Origin: Dysgonomonas sp. PF1-14
GTDB taxonomy: Bacteria > Bacteroidota > Bacteroidia > Bacteroidales > Dysgonomonadaceae
DNA: 64,000 bases
Reading direction: 5' to 3'
Assembly: GCF_029892965.1 (NCBI RefSeq)
Contig: NZ_JARXWN010000008.1
Span: forward strand, 62,001-126,000
Positions 51,448-60,873 of the stretch are shown here, piece by piece. A model generated the notes under the pieces. That model was not told the DNA's origin. It was given only the letters and a program-made list of their open reading frames with translations, and did not search any database. The position numbers and the translations under genes are program-made. Positions within the stretch are counted from its first letter, which is position 1, and each line of letters opens with the position of its first letter.

Positions 51448-51968
51448 GCCAATACGAACAAGATATATTGAATGGCATCCGGGCACTGGGTAAACAAGAT
51501 GACAGTTCTTTCATAGCTGTTGTCGAGAACAACTATCCTGATAAGGATTATGTGGATGTGAAAGATTTAGCCGGTACTCAATATTTGGAGGTTCGCAAAC
51601 GTGCAGCCATTGAGTCCGGAACTGATGGGATTATCATTACACCGGTGACAGGATCCACGGTGATTGTTACTCGGATAGGGAAAAGTGATGAACTGTTTAT
51701 ATCGATGTTTTCAGCAGTGGATCGTGTCGTGATCGATGGGGGCGAATATGGAGGGTTAATTAAGATACAGGAGCAAATAAATAAACTGAATGCCCTGGTT
51801 AAAACAGTAAATACCCTGATTCAGCAATACAACAGCCATACACACCCGGTTGCTACAACAGGATCAGCAGTGGCTCAAACGGGAACGGCATCGGCTACAA
51901 CCATGACAGCCCAGACAGCTCAGGAATTCAAACGTGAAGATTACGAAAACGAAAAAGTAAAACACTGA
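51444..51968 (+). CDS. Baseplate spike protein (Mu gp45/gpV-like)
   Basis: 174 residues. An N-terminal OB-fold-like domain precedes a stretch with an NSHTHPV histidine motif typical of iron-binding spike tips. It should pierce the outer membrane. Confidence 0.75.
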   Translation: MSQYEQDILNGIRALGKQDDSSFIAVVENNYPDKDYVDVKDLAGTQYLEVRKRAAIESGTDGIIITPVTGSTVIVTRIGKSDELFISMFSAVDRVVIDGGEYGGLIKIQEQINKLNALVKTVNTLIQQYNSHTHPVATTGSAVAQTGTASATTMTAQTAQEFKREDYENEKVKH

Positions 51969-52297
51969 TGGCAAATAAGAATAAAGGTATATTGATAGGT
52001 GATGATGGTAATCTGCTCATTGAAGTTACACGGGATGCTCAGGGCAAAATAACTGACGGCTTGGTTATCGGAGATGTGACTTCACAGAATCAGAATACAA
52101 TCCTCCTGGCTGAAAAAGGAGAAATAAAGAACTCGCCTCTTTTGGGTGTTGGAATCGCTTCTTATCTCGATGATGAATCGCCTTCAGAGTTACTTCGTGA
52201 GGTTCGCATTAATCTTCGCATGGATGGGCAAAAAGTTCGTTCATGTGGTTTTGATAACAATGGTAAACTTATAATTCAGGGAGGTTATGAAGACTAA
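51968..52297 (+). CDS. Baseplate wedge protein (gpW/gp25/Mu gp46-like)
   Basis: 109 residues. GEIKNSPLLGVGIASYLDDESPSELLREVRINLRMDGQKV is typical of gp46-like baseplate proteins. The ATG overlaps the spike stop. Confidence 0.7.
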   Translation: MANKNKGILIGDDGNLLIEVTRDAQGKITDGLVIGDVTSQNQNTILLAEKGEIKNSPLLGVGIASYLDDESPSELLREVRINLRMDGQKVRSCGFDNNGKLIIQGGYED

Positions 52298-52571
52298 GGT
52301 AAACGATAATCAATCATTGGCTGATATTGCAGTACAGGTTAGCGGGTCGGTTGAGTCCAGCTTTGATATTGCCGTGAAAAACAATCAGAGTGTAACGGGC
52401 ATATTGACGGCTGGGCAGGAATTAGACAAATCCGGCATAATCAATAATAAGGTTGTGGATCAGCTGGCAGTACAAAAAGCGATACCGGCATCAGCATCTA
52501 AAAAAGTGATCGATGTACAATTGACAGGTATAGGATATATGACAATCGGGCAAAATTTTACAATAAAATGA
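52287..52571 (+). CDS. LysM-like tail protein (gpX-like)
   Basis: 94 residues with the tail-X/LysM pattern (DNQSLADIAVQVSGSVESSFDIAVKN...LTAGQEL). Proposed to bind peptidoglycan in the baseplate. Overlaps neighbours on both sides. Confidence 0.65.
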   Translation: MKTKVNDNQSLADIAVQVSGSVESSFDIAVKNNQSVTGILTAGQELDKSGIINNKVVDQLAVQKAIPASASKKVIDVQLTGIGYMTIGQNFTIK

Positions 52572-53428
52572 CATTGGAAGATATATATAATAAAATAACG
52601 GAACGATTTATTTCCGATCCGGTGGTGATTGCCAAATATGGACTTGAGGAGGGTAAAACCTTCAATGAGCAGTTCTCAGAAGCTTCGCTGGAGCAGATCC
52701 TGTTTTACGACATTGCTTCCAATATGCTTCTGAATATGCAGAATTTCAACCAGCATAAGATCGATGTGGATAAATTGCTGGGAGAAAAGAAAGCCCATAC
52801 TCCTAACTGGTATGCTACTATGGCAGGGCTTTTTCAGTTCGGCTACCAGTTGAACGGAGATAGTGATTCTTATGATAATTCAGGTTTGACTCAGGAAGAA
52901 ATAGAGAAATCCCGAATTGTAAAATTCGCTGCTGCTGTACCGGGAAGAAATAAAAGCATCCTTTACCTGAAGATTGCCACCGGGACAACCGAAAATAAGC
53001 AACCTCTATCTGCTACCCAGCTGGAAGCTTTTACTTTCTACATGACTCAGGTGAGCGATGCCGGCGTAAATCTGATTATCATCAATGATCAGGCGGATGA
53101 GATCGCCATTGAGATGGATGTATATTATGATCCGCTTATCCTTGATAAATATGGTAAACGGCTGGATGGATCCGATGATACTCCAGTCCAGAATGCAACC
53201 AAACATTATATACATAATCTGCAATTCAATGGAATGTATGTCAATGCCAGCCTGATCGATTCGGTGCAAGCTGTCACCGGTGTGAAATTTCCGGAATTGA
53301 AAAGTGCGGCATCACGGTATGGTGTATATACGGACTTCAGGAAGATAGATGGAATGGAAAAGGCTCATGCTGGGTATTACACTATAAAAGATACAAACCT
53401 GAAGCTAAATTTTAAGCCTTATGAATAG
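52568..53428 (+). CDS. Baseplate J-like protein (Mu gp47-like)
   Basis: 286 residues. The block VNLIIINDQADEIAIEMDVYYDPLILD and a long N-terminal helix match gpJ-like wedge proteins. Overlaps the next gene by 8 bases. Confidence 0.72.
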   Translation: MTLEDIYNKITERFISDPVVIAKYGLEEGKTFNEQFSEASLEQILFYDIASNMLLNMQNFNQHKIDVDKLLGEKKAHTPNWYATMAGLFQFGYQLNGDSDSYDNSGLTQEEIEKSRIVKFAAAVPGRNKSILYLKIATGTTENKQPLSATQLEAFTFYMTQVSDAGVNLIIINDQADEIAIEMDVYYDPLILDKYGKRLDGSDDTPVQNATKHYIHNLQFNGMYVNASLIDSVQAVTGVKFPELKSAASRYGVYTDFRKIDGMEKAHAGYYTIKDTNLKLNFKPYE

Positions 53429-53915
53429 TAAATATTATGATGTCAATTATACCCAGTATGCGATGCAGCTACTGACGAATAATTACCGGATAGATATGGT
53501 AATCTCTATCATAAAGGCAATAACAGCTCCACTGAATGAGATCCATGCACAGTTCGACACGCTAAGAACCGGTATCGATTTCAATACTTACTCTCAGGTG
53601 TGTTATATGCAAGGCTTATTGAATGATAACTTCGATCCGTTGGAAAGAAGGATCCGGATCCGGAACGCTGCCATCAATTATGATTATTACTTGCTTCACA
53701 AACGAAATAAAAAGAAACCGGTGCGATTATCAAAGAGAGGCTCTGAGCAATATAAGCCCTATTACTGGAGTGTTCGCGGGTTGTTACGTTCTCATAATAT
53801 AGATTTTGAGGTTATTCTACCAGCGGGATATAATCTATCTGAAGAGGAGGAGAATAAGATGATGAATCTAGTTAATCAAAGTAAATTAGCATCTAAACGA
53901 TATATAATAAAATAA
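53421..53915 (+). CDS. Baseplate/tail protein (gpI/Mu gp48-like)
   Basis: 164 residues with a helical N-terminus (YAMQLLTNNYRIDMVISIIKAITAPLNEIH). Assigned by order after gpJ. Confidence 0.62.
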   Translation: MNSKYYDVNYTQYAMQLLTNNYRIDMVISIIKAITAPLNEIHAQFDTLRTGIDFNTYSQVCYMQGLLNDNFDPLERRIRIRNAAINYDYYLLHKRNKKKPVRLSKRGSEQYKPYYWSVRGLLRSHNIDFEVILPAGYNLSEEEENKMMNLVNQSKLASKRYIIK

Positions 53916-53925
53916 ATTACTACTT

Positions 53926-54795
53926 ATGAATAAGGTAAATATAATAGCGAAGGATGATTTCCCGATGGATTCCGATGGCATGGACTTTATACAGAAAATG
54001 ATACATCAGGTCTACAAGCTCGCCAGACTTGGAGGAGGTGATTATATACTGGAGGGATGCAATGAAGTCGGAGGCGTTGTCTCAGATGGTCAGATGGTCA
54101 TAAGTGGGGAATTAGTAGAATTTAAAGGCGGTCAGAAACAAGATTATATTGTGATTATCGAAACAAGGGAGACGATACATGATGAAGAGGAAACAGGCGA
54201 AATAATAGAATATCCTGAAGCTTATGTCAGTAGATATGCAACCTTTGCGAATGATGGTAAGCTTAAATGGGAAGGTATGAAGAGGATCGTAACCAATCAG
54301 GAGTTAGAAGAAAGACTTGATGCCATAACAGGTGACGCTCCGGGTATGGTAAAAATGTGGGCTGGCAAAGAATCTAAAATACCAGCTGATTATATACTTT
54401 GTGATGGAAGGGTACTTCTAAATAATGAATATCCTGAATTATATGAGGCTTTAGATGGGATATATGGAATTGAAGGTAATACAGGATTCAAGATACCCGA
54501 TATGAGAGATAGATTCGTTGTCGGCCATAACAATCAAAATGAAGATTATAAAAGTATCGGGAATAAAGGTGGTGCCGTTGAAATAACACCATCTGTAGAA
54601 CAATTACCTCCTCATGGGCATAAATTCAGAGGGGCGCGGTATGATGCGAATAACTGGCGGGGAACGGGTGATCCTACAGGCTCATATACGGTATACTATG
54701 ATGATAATTCTATTACAGAACAGACCGGTGAAGGGAAACCTATAGATATTAGACCTCCTTATTTTGTAATAGCATATATAATAAAAGTAAGATAG
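53926..54795 (+). CDS. Tail fibre with phage collar domain
   Basis: 289 residues. The C-terminal half carries the tail-collar signature MVKMWAGKESKIPADYILCDG and PDMRDRFVVG, then LPPHGHKF with metal-type histidines. Likely a fibre or spike base. Confidence 0.8.
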   Translation: MNKVNIIAKDDFPMDSDGMDFIQKMIHQVYKLARLGGGDYILEGCNEVGGVVSDGQMVISGELVEFKGGQKQDYIVIIETRETIHDEEETGEIIEYPEAYVSRYATFANDGKLKWEGMKRIVTNQELEERLDAITGDAPGMVKMWAGKESKIPADYILCDGRVLLNNEYPELYEALDGIYGIEGNTGFKIPDMRDRFVVGHNNQNEDYKSIGNKGGAVEITPSVEQLPPHGHKFRGARYDANNWRGTGDPTGSYTVYYDDNSITEQTGEGKPIDIRPPYFVIAYIIKVR

Positions 54796-54798
54796 ATT

Positions 54799-57303
54799 AT
54801 GATTAGTTTGATAGATATATTAAGAATATTCCGGACGAATTATACTCCCAGTGAGAGAGAGTTTCAGGAAACATGGAAATCCTTCTGGCATAAATCGGAG
54901 CGTTTACCAATACAACAGGTTTTGGGGCTGAATGATGCACTAGATAATAAGGCTAGTAAAGAGGAACTGGCTAATGCTACAACTAATTTTAAAGGCTATC
55001 ATTCAAGCCTTACTGAGTTACTGGCTGCATATCCACAAGTCAAGAACAAAAAAGACTTCTTTGCATGGGTAGGTTCACCATATCCGGGCACCGTATATAA
55101 AGTGTACGCAAATGGCGGGGCATGGATGAATACCGGTGAGATCCCGACACAACAGGAGATAGATTTGGCTGATTATGTAAAAGTTAAGACAATAGTAAAC
55201 GTATCTCAACTTAAAGATGAATACAATTACGAAGATGAACAAGATGCCCGTGATGCTGTGCCGGTTCATTTGCGAGGGTTAGGGCAAAAAGTTATTTATC
55301 AGCTAAAAGACGGCAGAAAAGTAACTGATACATATTTAGGAGTATCATTAGCACAATGGAATGACCCGTTAAAATGGGCTAGAGAAATAACAACAATCGA
55401 TTTAGACTATATAGAAGAAATAGCAGGTGTACCTAGTCCAACCAATCAATTTGATATAGATAATATCACACCTAATAAGGCATTAAGTGGAAGTAGTGGT
55501 TTAGAAGTAACTCTAAATACTACATCAATATCAAATTACATCCCTATTACTAAAGGGGATAAAATATATTTTAACAGTGATCGTGTTATTGCATTTTATG
55601 ACGCTAATAAAAATCTCATAACTTATTTAAAGGCTTTAGATGATACTCCATCACAAGATGATCGCATAATAGATATTACAGGAGATTACAGCTATATGCG
55701 ATTTACTATCATGAATGAGTGGCTTGATTCTACTTATTGCTATCTGAATGAAATAAATAATAATGATGTAGAACCAAGTGGTGAAAATCAATTTAATAAA
55801 AATGGTATAACTCCGAATAAAGCTCTTAATGGAGCAACAGGTTTGGAAGCAGATCACCTGTCTGCTTCAATATCAAATTACATACCAATAGCCAAAGGAG
55901 ATAAAGTCTTTTTTAATAGCGATAGAGTAGTGGCTTTTTATGATAGTAATAAAACACTTATTACTTTTTTGGCGGCATTGGATGACAATCCCTCACAAGA
56001 TAATCGTATAATAGATATTACAGGAGATTACAGCTATATGCGATTTACTGTTATGAATGAGTGGCTTGATACTGCTTATTGTTATATAAATGAGGATATA
56101 GAGGGAAATTCTTACTCAGGTGTTCCCGCATCTAAAATTTTATATAACAGAAAACCTATTAATGACGTATTTATAAATAATGTAAAAAAAGAGGTATTTG
56201 TCGATGCAAAAAAGGTTCTTATAGGAAGTGTAAACTTACCTGATTATTTGATAAATCTATCGTACAACCCTAAAATATATAATTACGAGTTAAGAAAAGA
56301 TATAACTAATGCTGCTATACTGCCTGACAATATGATAATCGCAGCAATAGGTAATAAGATTGTGAAGTACGGACTTGACGGAATAGAAACTATTTTATTA
56401 GAGATTAACTCTGTATCCGACTGGCGTTGTTTATGGTGTCATTCATCAGGATCAGTATTCTTTAGCCCGATGAATAGTTATTCAGAAAATACTGATGCAT
56501 CTAATTACGGTCTGTACAGATATGATGGAACTACTGTGACTAAAGTTATCCAGTTAGCGAGCAGGCAAAGTATATGGGGAATTGATGAAGATAGCAAGGG
56601 TAATATATATGCAGGGGTTTATTCTTTGGGTGTAAATAATACAGACTTATACAAGTCTACCGATGGAGGTAACACATTTACAAAGTTAAGGAGCTGGTCT
56701 CCTTTGAAACATATCCATGCTTTATATGTGGATAAACTGACTGATACTTTATATGTTTCTTTGGGTGATACATATTCAGTCTCGCAAAATTTTAAATCGA
56801 CTGACAGGGGTGCTACTTTTTCACCCTGTATAGATTCTATGCGTAGGCAGATGACAGCAATTATATCATCTGGAAAATATAGATTTTTTGGTACAGATCA
56901 TTCTCCGATCGGTGTAATTTACAGAACTTCTGATGATAATACCCTTGAAGTGTCTCTTAATGTAGGCTATTATTCCAATGTATTCTTCTTGCGCCGTTCA
57001 GATTTGACCGGATGGATATATGCCGGATTCAAGACTGATCCGAGCGCTACATCTAACCTCTATTGCTCTGTATGGGTAACAAAAGATGACGGCGATACTT
57101 GGGAAATAGTAAAAGAAATTAATGTAGTATCTGCGGGCGAGGGCTTTTGGTTTGCTTCCAATTTCAAAGACGGGAATATGATCGTAGGCTATAAGCTAAA
57201 CAATGCGTTCAAAGGTCTTGGCGTCAGTGAGCTTGTGCAGCCTGTATATGCAAGTGATGGCATTACTGGGACTATTATTAAACCTATCACATATAATTAC
57301 TAA
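54799..57303 (+). CDS. Receptor-binding tail protein with tandem repeat and Asp-box propeller
   Basis: 834 residues. An N-terminal fibre-attachment region (~1-210) is followed by two ~100-residue tandem domains (~213-318 and ~330-436) that share ITPNKAL, SNYIPI, KGDK, FNSDRV and DITGDYSYMRFT. The C-terminal ~400 residues show at least three Asp boxes (STDGGNTFTK, STDRGATFSP, TKDDGDTWEI) of sialidase-type beta-propellers. It may bind or cleave a surface glycan. Confidence 0.75.
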   Translation: MISLIDILRIFRTNYTPSEREFQETWKSFWHKSERLPIQQVLGLNDALDNKASKEELANATTNFKGYHSSLTELLAAYPQVKNKKDFFAWVGSPYPGTVYKVYANGGAWMNTGEIPTQQEIDLADYVKVKTIVNVSQLKDEYNYEDEQDARDAVPVHLRGLGQKVIYQLKDGRKVTDTYLGVSLAQWNDPLKWAREITTIDLDYIEEIAGVPSPTNQFDIDNITPNKALSGSSGLEVTLNTTSISNYIPITKGDKIYFNSDRVIAFYDANKNLITYLKALDDTPSQDDRIIDITGDYSYMRFTIMNEWLDSTYCYLNEINNNDVEPSGENQFNKNGITPNKALNGATGLEADHLSASISNYIPIAKGDKVFFNSDRVVAFYDSNKTLITFLAALDDNPSQDNRIIDITGDYSYMRFTVMNEWLDTAYCYINEDIEGNSYSGVPASKILYNRKPINDVFINNVKKEVFVDAKKVLIGSVNLPDYLINLSYNPKIYNYELRKDITNAAILPDNMIIAAIGNKIVKYGLDGIETILLEINSVSDWRCLWCHSSGSVFFSPMNSYSENTDASNYGLYRYDGTTVTKVIQLASRQSIWGIDEDSKGNIYAGVYSLGVNNTDLYKSTDGGNTFTKLRSWSPLKHIHALYVDKLTDTLYVSLGDTYSVSQNFKSTDRGATFSPCIDSMRRQMTAIISSGKYRFFGTDHSPIGVIYRTSDDNTLEVSLNVGYYSNVFFLRRSDLTGWIYAGFKTDPSATSNLYCSVWVTKDDGDTWEIVKEINVVSAGEGFWFASNFKDGNMIVGYKLNNAFKGLGVSELVQPVYASDGITGTIIKPITYNY

Positions 57304-57316
57304 ATATATCTTTTAT

Positions 57317-57324
57317 TATCTTTG
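57317..57324 (+). promoter_or_regulatory. -7 element of the cargo acyltransferase
   Basis: TATCTTTG fits TAnnTTTG and lies 13 bases before the ATG. No clear -33. Suggests the gene is expressed in the lysogen, apart from the tail operon. Confidence 0.4.
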
Positions 57325-57337
57325 TGAAAATTTTACA

Positions 57338-58471
57338 ATGAACAACCCTTTTAAAATAGAAATTAATCAAAGTCGTATATTCGGACTTGATTTGTTAAGG
57401 GCTATGGCAATATTATTTGTTTTAATTTGCCATGCTGAATTACAACTGCCTAAAATATTACAAGACTTAAGCAAATTGTTCTATTTTGATGGCGTACTTA
57501 TCTTTTTTGTTCTTTCAGGTTATCTTATTGGGAATATTTTTATAAAACAGTTTAATAATAATGATTTTTCTAAATCTTTAGTTTTGAATTTTTGGAAAAG
57601 AAGGTGGTTAAGGACTTTACCTGCTTATTTGTTTACTCTGATCTTGTTGATTGTAATATGTAAATTTTCAAATCCCAATTTCCCCATAGAAAAAACTTGG
57701 CGTTATTTTTTCTTTTTGCAAAATATAAATACAAAAGAGCATCTATTCTTTTTTGGCGAATCATGGAGTTTAACGGTTGAAGAATGGTTTTACTTATTAA
57801 TGCCAATTTTAACATTATCAATTCATTTTATATTTCGATTAAATTTTAAAAAATCTATTTTGTTATATATAGGATTGACTATTATAGGAATGTTTGTTAT
57901 CAGGCATATTAAATATATTATATACAATCCACAAGACATAAGGGATTGGGCTGATTATTTTAAAGATTCTGTAAACACAAGGCTCGATAGTATTTCCTTT
58001 GGGGTATTAGGTGCATACTTGAACTATTATTATAAAGATAAATGGTTGAAATTAAATCATTTTAAATATATGATGATAGGGTTAATTTCCTTTTTTGTGA
58101 TTAGGTATTTAGTCTTATTCGGATTTATAGAAAGAGGGAGCTATTTTAATTGCAATATTGCATTTGCTCTAAATTCTTTACTAATATTTATTACACTTCC
58201 TTTTTTCTCAAATATGAAGGAAACAAAGAGTAAATTATTTAATAATGCTATAACAAAAATTAGTCTTATATCATACTCAATGTATTTATTAAATCTCTCT
58301 GTCATCACCTACTCTTTTATAAACAGGTTGAATATAATAAGTTATGTTGGAGATTATAAATTATCGGTTGTGATAAACTATTCGTTATTTTGGATATTGA
58401 CTATACTTTGCTCAATATTGATGTATAAGTATATCGAGATTCCTTTTATGAAATTGAGAGATAGAAAATAA
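57338..58471 (+). CDS. Prophage-borne O-acyltransferase (acyltransferase 3)
   Basis: 377 residues from ATG 57338. RIFGLDLLRAMAILFVLICHAELQL contains the catalytic His; YFDGVLIFFVLSGYLIGNIFIK and WSLTVEEWFYLL are family hallmarks. Ten membrane helices. Typical cargo for serotype conversion: it could acetylate surface sugar and block superinfection. More AT-rich than the tail genes. Confidence 0.85.
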   Translation: MNNPFKIEINQSRIFGLDLLRAMAILFVLICHAELQLPKILQDLSKLFYFDGVLIFFVLSGYLIGNIFIKQFNNNDFSKSLVLNFWKRRWLRTLPAYLFTLILLIVICKFSNPNFPIEKTWRYFFFLQNINTKEHLFFFGESWSLTVEEWFYLLMPILTLSIHFIFRLNFKKSILLYIGLTIIGMFVIRHIKYIIYNPQDIRDWADYFKDSVNTRLDSISFGVLGAYLNYYYKDKWLKLNHFKYMMIGLISFFVIRYLVLFGFIERGSYFNCNIAFALNSLLIFITLPFFSNMKETKSKLFNNAITKISLISYSMYLLNLSVITYSFINRLNIISYVGDYKLSVVINYSLFWILTILCSILMYKYIEIPFMKLRDRK

Positions 58472-58522
58472 TTCCACTATTATCTCTTAAATAAAAAATC
58501 CCCGCCTCCACAAAAGCCAGTT

Positions 58523-58622
58523 TCTCAGGCATGGCTTAAATGATAAAGGTGCATACACACCACGACAGGGACTCACTATGTCCTTGCTCTTGGTGTGCAT
58601 GCACCTCTTTTTATGCCTGAGA
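58523..58622. ncRNA. 100-nt long-hairpin element
   Basis: Nested stems: TCTCAGGCAT/ATGCCTGAGA (58523-58532, 58613-58622), AGGTGCATACACACCA / TGGTGTGCATGCACCT (58547-58562, 58591-58606; one mismatch) and AGGGAC/GTCCTT (58567-58572, 58580-58585). An extended hairpin without coding potential; possibly a structured RNA or terminator. Confidence 0.5.
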
Positions 58623-58662
58623 GCTACAAAAGTAATAATTAAAAGTTTAAAGTGTATTTAAA

Positions 58663-59520
58663 ATGAATTTAAAGAAAATGTTTAAAACCGCCCCTCTTCC
58701 ATTTCAGGGGCAAAAAAGAAGATTTGCAGGCGGTTATGCTTTAGCATTGTCAGAACTGAATGCCAAACAAGAAATAAAAGTAATAGTTGACTTATTTGGT
58801 GGTTCAGGTCTGTTGGCGCATATTGCAAAAAGTGTTGTACCTGAAGCAAAGGTTGTTTATAATGATTACGACAATTACAGCCAGCGATTGCATAATATTG
58901 ATAAAACAAACCGATTACTGGCTGATATTCGTTCTATACTAATTGATGAACCGAAAGATATAAAGGTAGATGGCAATGCAAAATCTAAGATATTAGATCG
59001 TGTGCAGCTTGAGGACAAACAAGGATATGTTGACTATATAACCTTATCCGCCTCTTTGTTATTTTCTGCTAAATATGCACTTACATTGGAGGAGTTCAGC
59101 AAAGAGCATTTTTATAATCGGGTAAAAGCTTCAGCCTATGATTTCGATCCTGATGAGTATTTAGATGGATTGGATGTGGTAAGAATGGACTACAAAGAAC
59201 TTTATAGACAATATAAAGATGTTCCAGGTGTTGTATTTGTTGTGGATCCCCCATATCTTTCCACTGATACTAGTACATACAACTCTGATAAATATTGGAA
59301 ACTTAGAGACTATCTTGATGTACTGAATGTTCTGGTTGATACGAACTATATTTTCTTTACATCTAACAAGAGCTCCCTAGTTGAACTGTGTGAGTGGCTG
59401 GATGATAATAAGAAGTTTTGTAATCCTTTTGCTCGATCGGTTTTGAATACTCAAAATGTGACACTCAATAAGGATGCAAAATATACAGATATGATGTTGT
59501 ATAGATTCCTGAAGGAATGA
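58663..59520 (+). CDS. D12-class DNA adenine-N6 methyltransferase
   Basis: 285 residues. Motif I VIVDLFGGSGLLAHIAK (~44-60) and motif IV VVDPPYLSTD (~190-199), with a Gln-Arg-Phe-Gly AdoMet loop at the N-terminus (FQGQKRRFAGGY). Probably modifies phage DNA against host restriction, the niche Mu fills with mom at its right end. Confidence 0.85.
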   Translation: MNLKKMFKTAPLPFQGQKRRFAGGYALALSELNAKQEIKVIVDLFGGSGLLAHIAKSVVPEAKVVYNDYDNYSQRLHNIDKTNRLLADIRSILIDEPKDIKVDGNAKSKILDRVQLEDKQGYVDYITLSASLLFSAKYALTLEEFSKEHFYNRVKASAYDFDPDEYLDGLDVVRMDYKELYRQYKDVPGVVFVVDPPYLSTDTSTYNSDKYWKLRDYLDVLNVLVDTNYIFFTSNKSSLVELCEWLDDNKKFCNPFARSVLNTQNVTLNKDAKYTDMMLYRFLKE

Positions 59521-59525
59521 AAAAA

Positions 59526-59546
59526 GCCCCTTAACTGGGGCTTTTA
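59526..59546 (+). terminator. Terminator after the methyltransferase
   Basis: GCCCC (59526-59530) / GGGGC (59537-59541) with flanking AAAA/TTTT. It closes phage transcription before the host operon. Confidence 0.75.
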
Positions 59547-59663
59547 CTATACAAAAGACAATACAATATACCCTCTCTACAGTGCAGTAAAAAGTTTAAA
59601 ATATACTCAATTTACCACAAATATATAATATGATTATTGAATTTCACAAGGCGAAAAATTAGT

Positions 59664-59727
59664 TATAATTCCAAACGTAAACTATAATTCCAAATGTTAG
59701 GATAGCTTGTGAACGTTTGGTATTATA
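59664..59727. repeat. Right-end transposase-site-like repeats R1-R3
   Basis: TATAATTCCAAACGT 59664-59678, TATAATTCCAAATGT 59683-59697 (19-bp pitch) and an inverted ACGTTTGGTATTATA 59713-59727 as the outermost copy. Consensus TATAATWCCAAAYGT, related to the left-end site. Confidence 0.65.
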
Positions 59728-59756
59728 AAGATTTACATTTGAAATTTTGGAAAATA

Positions 59757-60862
59757 CTATATTATGTAATATAGAGCTATTACATACTCAAGAATCGATT
59801 TTTAATTATCAAATTATTCTTGAAACAAAAGGAGAGTACAATGCTATTGATAGTAACTCAGAGGTAAACTCTGATAATTGGATGAATTTAGAGGAGTTTT
59901 CTTCTTTATCTCAATTATATCCAATATTAGGATTCAAAAACACATGGGGTAAATTAGATACTAAATTGCAAGTTGAAGCAAATATTAAGAATTACAATTT
60001 TGATAAAGACTCAACAGACTTCTCATTTCAGGAATTGTACACTCAATTTGAACTTGAAGGAAAACATTTTTTCATTTTTGGAAAAAAAAGACTTGATTGG
60101 GGAACAGGAATGATATGGAATCCGACAAACTTTTTTATTCAAAAAGATCCTATTAGAACTCAAAGCCGTTTAGAGGGATTATTTATGCTTAATTATTCAT
60201 ACCTGTTTGGACGGAATACTTTAAGTTTTTATCTTTTTCCGGAGAAAGAAGGGAAGAATTTTAAAGCGGCCTTGCGATATGAGTATTCGAAGGAACGGGT
60301 AGATGCAAGCCTTTCATTTGTAGAATATGGCAAATATCAACAATTTGGTTATGATATATCATATGGAGGAAATCTTTTTACAGCTTATTGTGAAGGGGTT
60401 TTGAGAAACTATACAAAAAGTTTTGCACTTAGTGATATTGGAACACTTATCACTCCTCAAAATAGAAGCAAAAGATTTAGGAGTGAGTTTGTACTGGGCA
60501 CATCAATAATTTTTAATTCGAACCTGTCATTTAGTGGGGAATATCATTTTCGTGAAGATTATTTGAGTAAAAGTGATGTTAAGCTTTATAAAAAACACCT
60601 GCCTTCTAATATAGAACTATTCGACCCTTTAAGCGTGGGTAAACATACTTTGTTTGGGAATGTTGAATATAAAGAAACTTATTCAAGATGGTCAATTAAT
60701 CTAAGATCATTCTACGATATTACTTCAAATCAGTTGGCGATATCCCCTGTGGGAATATTGTCTCTAAATAATTTTCAGTTTGAGCTGACAAGTATGTTTT
60801 ATAATAACTCTTTATCAATACATAATATTCAAACCTCATTACTAGTAAGTTGTTTTTTTTAA
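59757..60862 (+). pseudogene. Outer-membrane barrel protein, prophage-separated main part
   Basis: About 366 codons, open upstream into phage DNA to 59729. Beta-rich with many aromatic strand ends (FQELYTQFELEGKHFFIFGKKRLDWGTGMIWNPTNFF) and no domain linker, like DUF1302/Wzi-type barrels paired with LolA-like carriers. The signal peptide start is 34.5 kb away at 25166, so the protein cannot be exported in this lysogen. A TTG start at 59747 would give a cytoplasmic product. Stop 12 bases before the ATPase ATG. Confidence 0.7.
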
Positions 60863-60873
60863 TTTTTTTTAAC

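Larger units (their letters stand above)
25204..59756. mobile_element. Mu-like transposable prophage (~34.5 kb)
   Basis: It contains a full transposable-phage set: repressor and Cro-like switch, MuA-type DDE transposase, MuB-type ATPase, DUF3164-type gene, Mu-like head (terminase, portal, F, G, protease/scaffold, capsid), contractile tail (sheath, tube, chaperone, tape measure, baseplate), fibre, lysis genes and right-end cargo. Boundaries are uncertain by about 20 bases. The best support is a 4-bp in-phase CTAT at both flanks that rejoins the interrupted barrel gene. Transposase-site-like repeats TATARTACCAAA lie just inside both ends in inverted orientation. Confidence 0.87.

Noticed and set aside
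54799-57303. A diversity-generating retroelement target in the tail protein
   Set aside because: No reverse transcriptase, template repeat or accessory gene is present in the window; the duplication is of whole domains.
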